41,857 nt of DNA from an uncultured Oscillibacter sp. (GCA_904393855.1 CAJFNE010000001.1:1-41857), one strand, 5' to 3'. Positions 32,655-41,406 are shown, numbered from the stretch's first letter. A program made the numbers and translations. Notes: generated by a model not told the origin, from the sequence alone.

Positions 32655-33510
32655 CGTCCACCTTCCCAAACACGCCGTACTCGTTCCAGATGCGCTCCAG
32701 CTCCGAGAACGTGGCGGCCGCGTCCTTTCCCTGCCGGATGGCCAGAGCCACCACCAGGGCGTTGATCAGGGACAGGGGCGCCACCATGGAGTCTACGAAA
32801 GAGATCATCTCGCAGGGCGTCAGCAGGGCCGCGTCGGACATCTGGTATACCGGAGAGAGCTCGTTGTCCGTGATGGCCACGATGGCGGCTCCCCGCTCCT
32901 TGGCAAATTTCACGGTGTTCACCGTGACGCTGGAGTACCGCGGGAAGCTGATGGCGATCAGCACATCCTCCGTCCCGATGCGGAACAACTGCTCAAAGAT
33001 CTCGCCGGCGGCGGTGGTCTGCACCAGCGTCACGTTCTCCAGCAGCAGGTGCAGGTAGAAATTCAGGTACCCCGCCACGAAAGTGGAAGAACGCGCCCCC
33101 AGGATATAGACATGCCGGGCATTCTGAATCCGGTCCACCACCCGGCTGAACTCCTGCCGGTCGGCTTTCGCCACAACCTCCCGCAGCTTCTCCATGTCTG
33201 ACTGCAGCACCGCCCCCAGTACGTCGCCGGAGAGATGGTCCCCGGCAGCCTGGATGCGCTGGGTGGAGGTCAGGCGGCCCCGGATGATCTCCTGCAGCGC
33301 CCGCTGCATGCTGGGGTAGCCTTCATACCCCAGTTCCGAGGCGAACCGCACCACCGTAGACTCGCTGACACCCACCAGTTTGCCCAGCTTGCTGGCCGTC
33401 ATAAACGCGGCCTTGTCGTAGTTTTCCAGGATATAGGCGGCGATGCGCCGCTGCCCCTTGGAGAAGTGGTTCATCTGCTCTGCCAGTATATGTAGGATAT
33501 CCTTTGTCAC
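32647..33510 (-). CDS. MurR/RpiR family transcriptional regulator
   Basis: This 287-residue regulator has an N-terminal HTH_6 domain (about 1-77, with SKLGKLVGVSESTVVRFASELGY as the recognition region) and a C-terminal SIS sugar-phosphate-binding domain (about 125-260, with YILGARSSTFVAGYL). It senses a phosphosugar, but no sugar catabolic gene is adjacent. The GTG at 33510 has GAGG 6 nt upstream. Its promoter is overlapped by a perfect palindrome, which suggests autoregulation and therefore control of the cmk-rpsA genes that follow. Confidence 0.92.
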   Translation of the reverse strand: MTKDILHILAEQMNHFSKGQRRIAAYILENYDKAAFMTASKLGKLVGVSESTVVRFASELGYEGYPSMQRALQEIIRGRLTSTQRIQAAGDHLSGDVLGAVLQSDMEKLREVVAKADRQEFSRVVDRIQNARHVYILGARSSTFVAGYLNFYLHLLLENVTLVQTTAAGEIFEQLFRIGTEDVLIAISFPRYSSVTVNTVKFAKERGAAIVAITDNELSPVYQMSDAALLTPCEMISFVDSMVAPLSLINALVVALAIRQGKDAAATFSELERIWNEYGVFGKVDDA

Positions 33511-33555
33511 GGCTGTCCTCTCCCTGCTCGCGCGGAATACGCTCCGCGCTCATTC

Positions 33556-33590
33556 TGTGGTATTCTACCACAAACTCCGGAAAAAGCAAA
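33556..33590 (-). promoter_or_regulatory. rpiR promoter overlapped by a palindromic operator candidate
   Basis: On the minus strand TTTGCT (33590-33585), 17 nt and TAGAAT (33567-33562) form a promoter. TTGCTT with 16 nt is an alternative -35. TGTGGTA (33556-33562), TTC and TACCACA (33566-33572) form a perfect 7-bp inverted repeat centred on the -10 box. A repressor bound there would block RNA polymerase directly. Confidence 0.65.
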
Positions 33591-33605
33591 CGGTTCCCGG
33601 TCCGA

Positions 33606-33635
33606 TTTTTAAAAATGCGGGGACCCGCGCCCCGG
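33606..33635 (-). terminator. Terminator after rluB
   Basis: On the minus strand CGGGG-CGCGGGT-CCCCG (or GCGGG-TC-CCCGC) is followed by CATTTTTAAAAATC. It lies about 10 nt after the rluB stop and ends the operon starting at the site-2 protease gene. Confidence 0.65.
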
Positions 33636-33643
33636 TTCCAGCT

Positions 33644-34351
33644 TTAGAGCCGCTGGAGCTCCTCTCTCTCCCGCTCCGTCAGGTACCGCCACCGCCCCGG
33701 CGGCAGGTCTCCCAGCTCCAGGGTGTGCTCCCGCACCCGCCGCAGCCGCTCCACGGTCAGGCCGCAGGCGGTGCACATCCGGCGGATCTGCCGGTTCTTC
33801 CCCTCGTGGATGGTGATCTCCAGCTCCGCCCGCTGGGAGCCAGTCCGCAGCGTCCGCACCCGGGCGGGGCGAATTCGCTCCCCCTCCAGGTCCGTAATTG
33901 CCGCCAGACGCTCCGCGGCCCCGGCGACCTCTCCCCGGACCCGCACCTGGTAGACCTTCTCCACCTCCCCGCTGGGGTGCAGCAGGCGGTCCGTCAGGTC
34001 CCCGTCGTTGGTCATCAGCAGCAAGCCCTCGGAGTTCAAATCCAGCCGGCCCACCGGCCACACCCGCACACCGCAGTCCGCCACCAGCTCCGCCACGGTC
34101 CGGCGGCCCTTCTCATCGGACAGGGTGGTCACGTAGCCCCGGGGCTTGTTCAGCATCAGATAAACTTTCTCTGGGCGCGGCGACAGCGGGCGTCCGTCCA
34201 CCAGGATCTCGTCCCGGTCCAGGTCCGCCCGCTCTCCCAACGCCGCTGGATGGCCGTTGACCGTCACCCGCCCGGCGGTGATATACGCCTCCGCCGCCCG
34301 GCGGGAACAGATCCCCGCGGCGGAGAGCAGTTTTTGCAGTCGTTCTTCCAT
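33644..34351 (-). CDS. rluB: RsuA/RluB family pseudouridine synthase
   Basis: This 235-residue protein has an N-terminal S4 RNA-binding domain (MEERLQKLLSAAGICSRRAAE) and a catalytic domain with Asp104 in GRLDLNSEGLL. The segment GKNRQIRRMCTACGLTVERL is typical. It isomerises uridine in rRNA, probably 23S U2605-type positions by analogy with RluB; the exact site is inferred. It follows dacF by 7 nt. Confidence 0.92.
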   Translation of the reverse strand: MEERLQKLLSAAGICSRRAAEAYITAGRVTVNGHPAALGERADLDRDEILVDGRPLSPRPEKVYLMLNKPRGYVTTLSDEKGRRTVAELVADCGVRVWPVGRLDLNSEGLLLMTNDGDLTDRLLHPSGEVEKVYQVRVRGEVAGAAERLAAITDLEGERIRPARVRTLRTGSQRAELEITIHEGKNRQIRRMCTACGLTVERLRRVREHTLELGDLPPGRWRYLTEREREELQRL

Positions 34352-34358
34352 AACATTC

Positions 34359-35441
34359 CTATCCCAAGTGCTTCAGGATCCCCAGGGCGGAGGCAACCTG
34401 GGGGGCCACATGCTCGCCGCACAGAAGCTCCACCCGGCCGATCTCCGCGCCGTTCAGCGTGAAGACTGCCTCCCCCACCACGGTTCCCGCGGACAGCGGC
34501 GCCGTCAGCGTCCCGTTCAGCTCAATCCTGGTCTCCACGGTCTCCCCCGCCGCCGTGGGCCAGGAGAAGCTCTCCGCCGCCACCAGGGACACCGTGGGCT
34601 GGGTGCCGCCCTGCACCGCCGCCAGGTCCACCTCCTGGCCCAGCACCGCCAGAGCCTTCGCGGGATAGGTGGAGAAGCCGTACTCGTACAGGGCTTCATG
34701 ATCCGCCCAGTCGTTGCCGTCCTGGAGCGTCACCGCCACCAGCCGCTGGCCATTGCGCTCCGCGCAGCTGACCAGGGTCCGGCCCGCCGCCATGGTGTAG
34801 CCGGTCTTGAGTCCGACGCAGCCGTCCACATAGCTTAGGAGCTTATTGTGGTTAGTCATGGTCCGCCCGCCGATGGTCACGCTCTTCGTGGAGACGATCC
34901 GGGCCAGGGTCGCGTTCTCCATGGCGGCGCAGGCCAGAATAGCCATGTCCCGGGCGGTGGAGTAGTGTTCCTCCGCGTCCAGGCCGTTGGGGTTGGCAAA
35001 GGAGGAGTGGGTCATGCCCAGCTCCGCCGCCGTCTCGTTCATGAGCTCTGCGAACTTCTCCTCGCTGCCGCTGATGTGCTCCGCGATGGCCACGGCGGCA
35101 TCGTTGCCGGAGCAGAGCATCAGCCCGTACAGCAGGGTCTCCAGAGTCAGCTCCTCCCCCTCCTTCAGGTACATGGAGGAGCCCTCCGTATAGGCCGCGT
35201 GGCGGCTGACAGTGACCACATCAGAGAGGTTCCCCTCCCGCAGGGCCACCAGGGCCGTGAGAATCTTGGTGGTGCTGGCGATCAGCATCTCCCGGTCCGC
35301 GCTCTGCTCATAGAGTACCCGCCCACTGTCCGCGTCCATCAGGATCGCAGCGGTGGCGGAGGTGCTCACCGCCTCCGCCCGGCAGGGCACCAGCGACAGC
35401 AGCACCAGCGCCGCCAGGATGCCGGCCATCCGCTTTCCCAA
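34359..35441 (-). CDS. dacF: D-alanyl-D-alanine carboxypeptidase (DacF/PBP5 type)
   Basis: This 360-residue secreted or membrane-anchored penicillin-binding protein trims pentapeptide side chains in peptidoglycan. Active-site motifs are STTK (56-59), SGN (111-113) and KTG (212-214). A signal peptide occupies residues 1-24 (cleavage likely after AEA). A C-terminal beta domain (about 275-345) follows. TTG 35441 is chosen because AAGGAAG lies 9 nt upstream; ATG 35429 would be too far. Placement next to gerW suggests a sporulation-related member. Confidence 0.93.
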   Translation of the reverse strand: MGKRMAGILAALVLLSLVPCRAEAVSTSATAAILMDADSGRVLYEQSADREMLIASTTKILTALVALREGNLSDVVTVSRHAAYTEGSSMYLKEGEELTLETLLYGLMLCSGNDAAVAIAEHISGSEEKFAELMNETAAELGMTHSSFANPNGLDAEEHYSTARDMAILACAAMENATLARIVSTKSVTIGGRTMTNHNKLLSYVDGCVGLKTGYTMAAGRTLVSCAERNGQRLVAVTLQDGNDWADHEALYEYGFSTYPAKALAVLGQEVDLAAVQGGTQPTVSLVAAESFSWPTAAGETVETRIELNGTLTAPLSAGTVVGEAVFTLNGAEIGRVELLCGEHVAPQVASALGILKHLG

Positions 35442-35485
35442 ACCCCATCACTTCCTTCATTGGCAATGATGGTAGTATACCCCGC

Positions 35486-35881
35486 TCACAGGGTTTCTTT
35501 TTCTTCCTTCTTGTCGAAATATTTTTCCACTTTATCCAGCAGGTCCGGCGCCATCTCCACGATGCGGTCCACGGTGGACACCGGCGGCACCGCCACCGGC
35601 AGTACCCGGGTGATGCCGTCCTTGATCACCAGGAAAGCCACCGGGTCGATCTTCACCCCCGCGCCGGCGCCTCCGCCGAAGTTCTGGGGCTGGGTCTTGC
35701 CGTAGTCCCCGCCGCCTCCGCCGAAACCGACGCTGACCTTGGAAATGGGGATCAACGTCACGCCGTCCGCCGTCTGGATGGGCTGCCCCACGATCGTGTT
35801 GGTGTCCGCCATCTCCCGGACCTTCTCCATGGTGGAGCGCAGCAGGTCGTTCAGGGGGCTCTTCTTCTCGTTTTCCATCAT
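35486..35881 (-). CDS. gerW: GerW family sporulation protein (YtfJ)
   Basis: This 131-residue protein belongs to the GerW/YtfJ family, needed for normal spore germination in B. subtilis. The core TIVGQPIQTADGVTLIPISKVSVGFGGGGGDYG and the GGGAGAGVKIDPVAFLV segment are diagnostic (split here into motifs). Two adjacent ATG codons (35881 and 35878) are possible starts after AAAGGAAACGGC. Its neighbours dacF and DUF2953 are commonly found with it in Clostridia. Confidence 0.93.
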   Translation of the reverse strand: MMENEKKSPLNDLLRSTMEKVREMADTNTIVGQPIQTADGVTLIPISKVSVGFGGGGGDYGKTQPQNFGGGAGAGVKIDPVAFLVIKDGITRVLPVAVPPVSTVDRIVEMAPDLLDKVEKYFDKKEEKETL

Positions 35882-35959
35882 GCCGTTTCCTTTCTTTCCT
35901 GTTTCCCGCCGCAGACAAACCCAGGGCCGCCGCGGCGTATTGTCTTTAGGATATGCAGT

Positions 35960-36604
35960 TTACGCCGCGGCTTGAGTGGGCTCCGCCGCTTTCTTGCGCT
36001 TTTGGAACGTAGACAGCCATCGCAGAGCTGGAATTCCAACCTCCAGAGCCACCGCCAGCAGCGTCCCGATTCGGGCCGACACGCCCGCGCATCCGTGGAT
36101 CTCCGTCTCCACCGCGTCGAAGTTGATGCCCACATGGATGCCCGGGTCCCGGATGTCCAGGAGCTCCTCCAGCGCCGGCATCACCGTCCAGATGCCGGCG
36201 GACAGCAGCCCGTAGACTTGGGCGGTCTCCGCCGGGTCCTCCGCGCCGCCCAGCGTCAGGGAGAGCGTCAAGGGCTGGATGCGGATACCCCGCCGGGTCC
36301 GGCTCAAAGCCCGCCGCAGGGGCGGCCACAGAACCCGCGCGGCCTCCCGAAGATCGCCGGCAGAGAACCGGGGCATTTTCGGCGTCCCCTTGGACGGCTC
36401 CTTGGATTTCTTTGCTGTCTCCGGCGGCGGCTCCTGCGGTTCCCGCCGAGGCTTGCCGGGATAGACCCGGAAGCGCAGCGGTCCAACCCGGACCTCCACC
36501 TCTGCGGCGCGGCCCGTCAGCGTTACCCGGACGCCCACCCGGACCCGGCACAGCAGCACCAGGAGCGCCGCCAGAATTCCAATGATCCACAGCGCCAGCT
36601 CCAT
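35960..36604 (-). CDS. DUF2953 domain protein
   Basis: This 214-residue protein has an N-terminal membrane helix (MELALWIIGILAALLVLLC) and a basic, Pro/Lys-rich linker (about 50-78). The C-terminal DUF2953 region contains NFDAVETEIHGCAGVSARIG. In B. subtilis the homologue YtfI lies next to YtfJ (GerW), the same pairing as here. Its molecular role is unknown. AAAGGAGG lies 9 nt before the ATG. Confidence 0.85.
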   Translation of the reverse strand: MELALWIIGILAALLVLLCRVRVGVRVTLTGRAAEVEVRVGPLRFRVYPGKPRREPQEPPPETAKKSKEPSKGTPKMPRFSAGDLREAARVLWPPLRRALSRTRRGIRIQPLTLSLTLGGAEDPAETAQVYGLLSAGIWTVMPALEELLDIRDPGIHVGINFDAVETEIHGCAGVSARIGTLLAVALEVGIPALRWLSTFQKRKKAAEPTQAAA

Positions 36605-36628
36605 GGGCGCGCCTCCTTTCCCCTAAGG

Positions 36629-37249
36629 TCAGGCCTCCGACAGGTCTCCGCCGCTCTCCGGCGGGGCGGTCTCCTCCACCGGAGCCAGGATTGTTCCGTC
36701 CTCGTCCAGCCGGATCTGTCCCTCGCCGCCCAGATCCGGCATCTCCGGCAGATCGTCCAGACTGGTTAAATGGAAGGCCCGCAGGAACTGCCGGGTGGTG
36801 CGGTACAGATGGGGCCTCCCCGGCACCTGGAGCCGGCCGCACTCCTCGATGAGCTTGCGGTCCAGCAGCAATCCGATGGTATAGGCGCTGTCCACACCCC
36901 GGATCTGATCCACATAGGCCCGGGTGGTGGGCTGATAGTAGGCGATGATGGTCAGCACCTCCAGCGCCGGCTGGCTGAGCTTGGCGGGCTTTCGGATCTC
37001 AAAGGCCCGCCGGATGGCGTCGGCGTAGTCCGGGGAGGAGCACATCTGCCAGCTGTCCTCCATGCGGATGATCCGCATGCCCCGCCGCTCAAAGGAATAG
37101 GTGTCCATCAGCTTCTGAAGCACCTGCTCCGCCGTGGGGCGGTCCAGCTCCAGCGCCACGCAGATACGATCCACCTGCACCGGCTCGCCGGAGGCGAAGA
37201 GGATCGCCTCCACCGCGGCCTCCATTTCCCTCATATCCTGGATTTCCAA
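36629..37249 (-). CDS. scpB: Segregation and condensation protein B
   Basis: This 206-residue protein is the winged-helix kite subunit that with ScpA and SMC forms the chromosome-condensing complex. FASGEPVQVDRI, ALEVLTIIAYYQPTTRAYVDQIRGVDS and LIEECGRLQVPGRPHLYRTT are family hallmarks. TTG 37249 is preferred because GGAG lies 9 nt before it; ATG 37234 is an alternative. It follows scpA by 13 nt. Confidence 0.95.
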   Translation of the reverse strand: MEIQDMREMEAAVEAILFASGEPVQVDRICVALELDRPTAEQVLQKLMDTYSFERRGMRIIRMEDSWQMCSSPDYADAIRRAFEIRKPAKLSQPALEVLTIIAYYQPTTRAYVDQIRGVDSAYTIGLLLDRKLIEECGRLQVPGRPHLYRTTRQFLRAFHLTSLDDLPEMPDLGGEGQIRLDEDGTILAPVEETAPPESGGDLSEA

Positions 37250-37262
37250 TCTCGGCTTCTCC

Positions 37263-38045
37263 TTACAACGTCAAATTCTCCGGGGGTTCCCCCTCCTGGC
37301 GGACGGTGCAGTCCGTCTCGGAGCCGGCCAGGTGCAGCACGTGGGCACGGCACAGCTCCAGCACCGCCAGGAAGGTGGCCACCACCTCGCTGCGGCTGCG
37401 GCTACCCTGAAACAGCAGCCGGAAGCGGGTGATCCCATGCTCCTTCAGCCGCCGGAGGATCTCCTTGGCCTTGCTCTCCACCGGGTAGGGCTCGTGCTGA
37501 ACGATCTCCCGGAAGGCGGACTGAGGCGGCGGCAGCGCCCGCTCCGCCCGGCTGCGCATCTCCGCCAGGGCCAGCAGCAGATCCGCCTTGTCCTGGTCGT
37601 ACTCATAGACCTTGCCCCGCTTCACCGGCTCGGGGTTTCGGGTAACGATGTTCCGTCCGAACTCCGCCATGGGCTCCAGCCGGGCCGCCAGGGTCTTGAT
37701 CCGGCCGTAGCTCTCGCCCCGGCGGCGCTCCTCCAGGGATTGGATCAAGGCGTCCATCTCGCTCTGGGCCTCCTCGTCCTCCATGGAGAGGAGCATGCGG
37801 GTCTTTAGGTATACCAGATGGGAGGCCATGGTCACAAACTCACTGGCCACCTCCAGGTCCATCTCCCGGCGCTGCTCCAGCCAGGCAATGTACTGGTCGC
37901 AGATCAGGGAGATGGAGATATCCTGAATCTCCATCTTGTTTCTGCCCAGCAGATATAGGATCAGGTCCAGGGGGCCCTCAAAGTCCTGCAGCTCCTCGGA
38001 CTTGGAGCGGACCACCTTTTCCAGCTTGAATACGGGATTTTCCAT
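37263..38045 (-). CDS. scpA: Segregation and condensation protein A
   Basis: This 260-residue kleisin bridges the SMC heads. The conserved N-terminal DFEGPLDLILYLLGRNKMEIQDI-type motif (about 22-44) and the helical MASHLVYLKTRMLL segment are clear. The C-terminal winged helix (about 185-245) contains EVVATFLAVLELCR. The start at 38045 lies 12 nt after the site-2 protease stop. The standard scpA-scpB pair is intact. Confidence 0.96.
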   Translation of the reverse strand: MENPVFKLEKVVRSKSEELQDFEGPLDLILYLLGRNKMEIQDISISLICDQYIAWLEQRREMDLEVASEFVTMASHLVYLKTRMLLSMEDEEAQSEMDALIQSLEERRRGESYGRIKTLAARLEPMAEFGRNIVTRNPEPVKRGKVYEYDQDKADLLLALAEMRSRAERALPPPQSAFREIVQHEPYPVESKAKEILRRLKEHGITRFRLLFQGSRSRSEVVATFLAVLELCRAHVLHLAGSETDCTVRQEGEPPENLTL

Positions 38046-38057
38046 CGTGAACCGTCC

Positions 38058-38714
38058 TTAAAAAAACAGGCTGTACAGCGCCGACCACACAGCGTAAATG
38101 GCGCGGCTGATGGAGATGCTGCCCAAGTTCAAAAAGGACAGCACCAGCAGCACCAGGATGCCGTACCGCTCGTAGCGCATCAGCGTGACATAGGCCCGGT
38201 CCGGCAGGAACGCCGCCAGCACCTTGGACCCGTCCAGGGGCGGAATGGGGATCAGGTTAAAAAGCCCCAGGCCCACTGACAGAATGGAGAGCTCCAGCAG
38301 GAAATTCACAAGCCAAATGGCCCAATCGGTCCCCGGCAGCACCAGGACCGCGCCCCGCAGCAGCGCCAGCGCAGCCGCCGCCAGCAGCAGGTTGGACACC
38401 GGGCCCGCCAGGGCGGTGAGGGCCATGCCCTGCTTGGGCTTTTTAAAGTAGCGGGGGTCCACCGGCACCGGCTTGGCCCAGCCGAAGCCCACCGCGAACA
38501 TCATCAAAAGGCCGATCCAGTCGATATGCCGCAGGGGGTTCAGGCTCAGCCGGTGCATGGACTTGGCGGTGGGGTCCCCCAGGGCGTAGGCCGCCAGGCC
38601 GTGACAGGTCTCATGAACCGTCAGGCATAAAAAAATGGCGATGACCCGCCCCACGGCGTCCCAGAGGGAGGAGAAATCCAGCGCGTAAAACAGTTCTTGC
38701 AGATAGTGCAGCAT
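38058..38714 (-). CDS. Site-2 protease family membrane metallopeptidase
   Basis: This 218-residue multi-pass protein has the M50 zinc site HETCH (34-38, in VHETCHGLAAY) within a membrane helix, and the third ligand in LIPIPPLDGSKV. It cleaves within membranes; its substrate is unknown. ATG 38714 has GGGAGG upstream; an upstream in-frame extension lacks one. Position before scpA-scpB is conserved in many Firmicutes. A strong promoter lies just upstream. Confidence 0.93.
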   Translation of the reverse strand: MLHYLQELFYALDFSSLWDAVGRVIAIFLCLTVHETCHGLAAYALGDPTAKSMHRLSLNPLRHIDWIGLLMMFAVGFGWAKPVPVDPRYFKKPKQGMALTALAGPVSNLLLAAAALALLRGAVLVLPGTDWAIWLVNFLLELSILSVGLGLFNLIPIPPLDGSKVLAAFLPDRAYVTLMRYERYGILVLLVLSFLNLGSISISRAIYAVWSALYSLFF

Positions 38715-38749
38715 AGGGCCTCCCTCAAAATATCCCAAAAGATGAAAAC

Positions 38750-38778
38750 ATTATACCAAAATCTGCACCTGAATACAA
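38750..38778 (-). promoter_or_regulatory. Sigma-A promoter of the site-2 protease-scpAB operon
   Basis: On the minus strand TTGTAT (38778-38773), 17 nt and a perfect TATAAT (38755-38750). It shares the 206-nt divergent gap with the MATE promoter. Confidence 0.85.
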
Positions 38779-38822
38779 GGGAAAATCCCACGGGAACTTC
38801 TGTCCCCGCCGGGGTCCCGGCG

Positions 38823-38852
38823 TTGACATTTCCCGGCGGACCATGGTATCCT
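38823..38852 (+). promoter_or_regulatory. Promoter of the MATE exporter gene
   Basis: TTGACA (38823-38828), an 18-nt spacer and TATCCT (38847-38852). The -35 is perfect, the -10 matches four of six. The predicted leader is about 60 nt. I see no riboswitch-like structure in it. Confidence 0.65.
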
Positions 38853-38920
38853 GAGGGAGAGAACTTCCCCGGCCGTGCCCCTCCCGGCGCGGCTGGCGTC
38901 TATTCTAAGGAGGCATCGCC

Positions 38921-40306
38921 GTGGACGCTGTGCCGGACAAAACCAATCCTTTGGAGACGGAGCCCATTCACAAGCTGATCCCCCGCTACGCCATTCCCAC
39001 CGCCATGACGCTGATGGTCAACTGCCTCTACAATCTGGTGGACCAGATTTTCGTGGGCCAGGGGGTGGGCATCACCGCCACTGCCGCCGTCAACGTGGCC
39101 TTCCCCACGGTGATTCTGGTGAATGCCGTGTCACTGATGCTGGGGGACGGCTGCGCCGCCAATATCAGCCTGTGCCTGGGACGGCGGCAGCAGCGCCAGG
39201 CGGATGACACCGTCAGCCACACCGTGACGCTGCTGATCGTCTGCGGTGTGGCCCTGGGGCTGCTCTGCGGACTCTGCGCCCCCCAGATCGCGCTCCTCTT
39301 CGGCGCCACGGAGACCGCCTACGACGACGCGGTGGCCTACCTGCGCACCCTGGCCTGGGGGATGCCTTTCCAGCTGCTCTGCCCTGCCTTCACCGCCATC
39401 ATCCGGGCGGACGGGCGGCCCAAGTACGCCATGGGCTGCATGATCCTGGGCACCGTGGTGAACCTGGTGCTGGACCCCATCTTCATCTTCCCTCTGCAGA
39501 TGGGAGTGGTGGGGGCCGGGATCGCCACGGTCATCGGCCAGATGGCCGCCGGCTGTCTCTTTCTGGCGGACCTGCGCCGGTTCCGGACCGTCCAGATTCG
39601 GCGGGAGTCCCTGCGCCCCACGGCGGCACTGACGGGGCGCATCCTGGCCCTGGGCTTTCCCAGCTTCCTGACCCAGATCCTCACCGCCCTGGTGCAGATC
39701 GTGCTGAACAACCTCCTGCGCACCTACGGTGCCCTCAGCGTCTACAGCAGCGACATCGCCCTCTCCGTCTACGGCATGATGATGAAAGTCTATCAGATCG
39801 CCCACTCCATGTTCGTGGGGGTCTCCTCCGCGGTCCAGCCCATCAACGGCTACAACTTCGGAGCCAAACGCTATGACCGGGTCCGGCAGACCTACCGGCT
39901 GGCGGCGGCCATCGCCCTGACGATCTCCGCAGTCTGGTTCGTGATCTTCCAGCTGTTCCCCCGGCCCATCGCCAGCCTTTTCATTTCGGACAGTGCTCTC
40001 TACCTGGACTGCGCCCAGCACTGCTTCCGGCTCTACATGGCGGTCTTCTTCCTCTACGGCCTCCATCTGGCCACGGCGTCTTTCTTCCAGGGGATCGGCA
40101 AGCCAATCCCCTCCCTGGTGATTCCCCTGGCCCGGCAGGGGGTATTCCTGATCCCCCTGGCGATCCTGCTCTCCAGCCGGCTGGGGCTGGACGGGGCGCT
40201 CCTGGCCGCCCCCATCGCCGACGAGCTGACCTTCCTGCTGAGTCTGGCGCTGGCCCTTCGGGAGTTCCGCGCCTGGCGGAAACGGGGCTGGCTGCCCGGG
40301 GCGTGA
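38921..40306 (+). CDS. MATE family multidrug exporter
   Basis: This 461-residue protein has about twelve membrane helices in two six-helix halves, the layout of MATE Na+/H+-coupled drug exporters. The N-terminal segment YAIPTAMTLMVNCLYNLVDQIFVG and the second-half VQPINGYNFGAKRYDRV are typical of the DinF/NorM branch in Clostridia. The GTG start has AAGGAGG 7 nt before it. It is a monocistronic gene between divergent scpAB and convergent tsf operons. Substrates cannot be inferred. Confidence 0.94.
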   Translation: MDAVPDKTNPLETEPIHKLIPRYAIPTAMTLMVNCLYNLVDQIFVGQGVGITATAAVNVAFPTVILVNAVSLMLGDGCAANISLCLGRRQQRQADDTVSHTVTLLIVCGVALGLLCGLCAPQIALLFGATETAYDDAVAYLRTLAWGMPFQLLCPAFTAIIRADGRPKYAMGCMILGTVVNLVLDPIFIFPLQMGVVGAGIATVIGQMAAGCLFLADLRRFRTVQIRRESLRPTAALTGRILALGFPSFLTQILTALVQIVLNNLLRTYGALSVYSSDIALSVYGMMMKVYQIAHSMFVGVSSAVQPINGYNFGAKRYDRVRQTYRLAAAIALTISAVWFVIFQLFPRPIASLFISDSALYLDCAQHCFRLYMAVFFLYGLHLATASFFQGIGKPIPSLVIPLARQGVFLIPLAILLSSRLGLDGALLAAPIADELTFLLSLALALREFRAWRKRGWLPGA

Positions 40307-40325
40307 CAATCAAGAAAAAGCAAAC

Positions 40326-40351
40326 GGAGCGGACGCATCTGCGCCCGCTCC
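40326..40351. terminator. Bidirectional terminator between MATE gene and tsf
   Basis: GGAGCGGACGCA (40326-40337) pairs with TGCGCCCGCTCC (40340-40351), one G-T-type mismatch, 2-nt loop. AAAAAG lies to its left (TTTTT on the minus strand, after GTTTGC) and TGTCTTTCT to its right. It probably ends both converging transcripts, more strongly that of tsf. Confidence 0.8.
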
Positions 40352-40372
40352 TGTCTTTCTGTATACTGGAAA

Positions 40373-41349
40373 TCAGCCCTTCACCATGGAGGCGATCTCC
40401 GCGGCGAAGTTCTCCTGCTTCTTCTCGATGCCTTCGCCCTTCTCGAAGCGGACCGCATCCTTGAAGGTGACAGTGCCGCCCAGCGCCTTGCCGGCGGAGG
40501 CGATATACTGCTCCACGGTGCCGGTGAACACGTCGCCCCGGACGAACTCCTGCTGCAGCAGGCAGTTCTCGGAGTAGAACTTGTTCATCTTGCCCATGAC
40601 GATCTTCTCCCGCACGTTCTCGGGCTTGCCCGCCATCTTGGGGTCGTTCTCCATCTGGACCATCATGATCTTCTTCTCCTCGTCCAGGACATCCTGAGTC
40701 ACCTGGGACTTGTCCCAGAAACGGGGATTCAGCGCGGCGATCTGCATGGCCACGTCCTTGCCAATGGCAGTGGCATCGACTCCGCCGGCAACGTCCAGCG
40801 CCACCAGCACACCGATCTTGCCGCCGGCGTGGATATAGGGCACCATGAAACCGTCGGTGAAGAAAGCGAAGCGGCGGACCTTGATGTTCTCACCGATGAC
40901 CAGCACCATCTCCTGCTGCTGCTCGGTAACGGTCCGGTCGGTGCCGTTGTACTTGCAGTCCATCAGAGCGTCCAGGTCAGCCGGCTTATTGGCGGCAACA
41001 GTGGCCGCCACACCCTTGACGAAGTCCACGAACTTCTCGTTCTTGCCCACGAAGTCGGTCTCGGCGTTGACCTCGACCACCACGCCCACGCCGTCGATGA
41101 CGGCGGCATAGCGGTCTCGGCGTTGACCTCGACCACCACGCCCACGCCGTCGATGACGGCGGCATAGGCCATGCCCTCGGCGGCAATGCGGCCGGCCTTC
41201 TTGGCGGAGGCGGCCAGACCCTTTTCGCGCAGGTACTCGACAGCCTTGTCCATGTCGCCGTCGGCCTCGGTCAGCGCTTTCTTGCAATCCATCATCCCCA
41301 CGCCGGTCATCTCGCGCAGGGTCTTTACATCAGCTGCGGTAAAAGCCAT
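40373..41349 (-). pseudogene. tsf: Elongation factor Ts, frame broken by a 56-bp tandem duplication
   Basis: EF-Ts recycles EF-Tu by exchanging GDP for GTP and is normally essential. The N-terminus MAFTAADVKTLREMTGVGMMDCKKALTEADGD and the TDFVGKNEKFVDFV motif are canonical (given here as family markers in two parts). Positions 41056-41111 are repeated exactly at 41112-41167. Because 56 is not a multiple of three, the frame starting at 41349 shifts after GVGVVVEVNAET and stops at 40963 after 128 residues. Removing one copy restores 921 nt, or 306 residues, with a normal C-terminus ending ASMVKG. The ATG has GGGAGG upstream. A sequencing or assembly error must be considered first. Confidence 0.9.
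41056..41167. repeat. Perfect 56-bp tandem duplication inside tsf
   Basis: Two identical 56-nt copies (41056-41111 and 41112-41167) start CGGTCTCGGCG and end GGCGGCATAG. They differ at no position, so the event, or artefact, is recent. Confidence 0.97.
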
Positions 41350-41406
41350 ATTACGTTCCTCCCAAATCTTTTGATATCCAGGCGCAGCGCGCCGGAAACA
41401 GATCGA

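Noticed and set aside
38779..38920. Possible riboswitch in the MATE leader
   Set aside because: Some MATE genes are under riboswitch control, but I could not find conserved guanidine, preQ1 or other aptamer motifs in this short G+C-rich leader.
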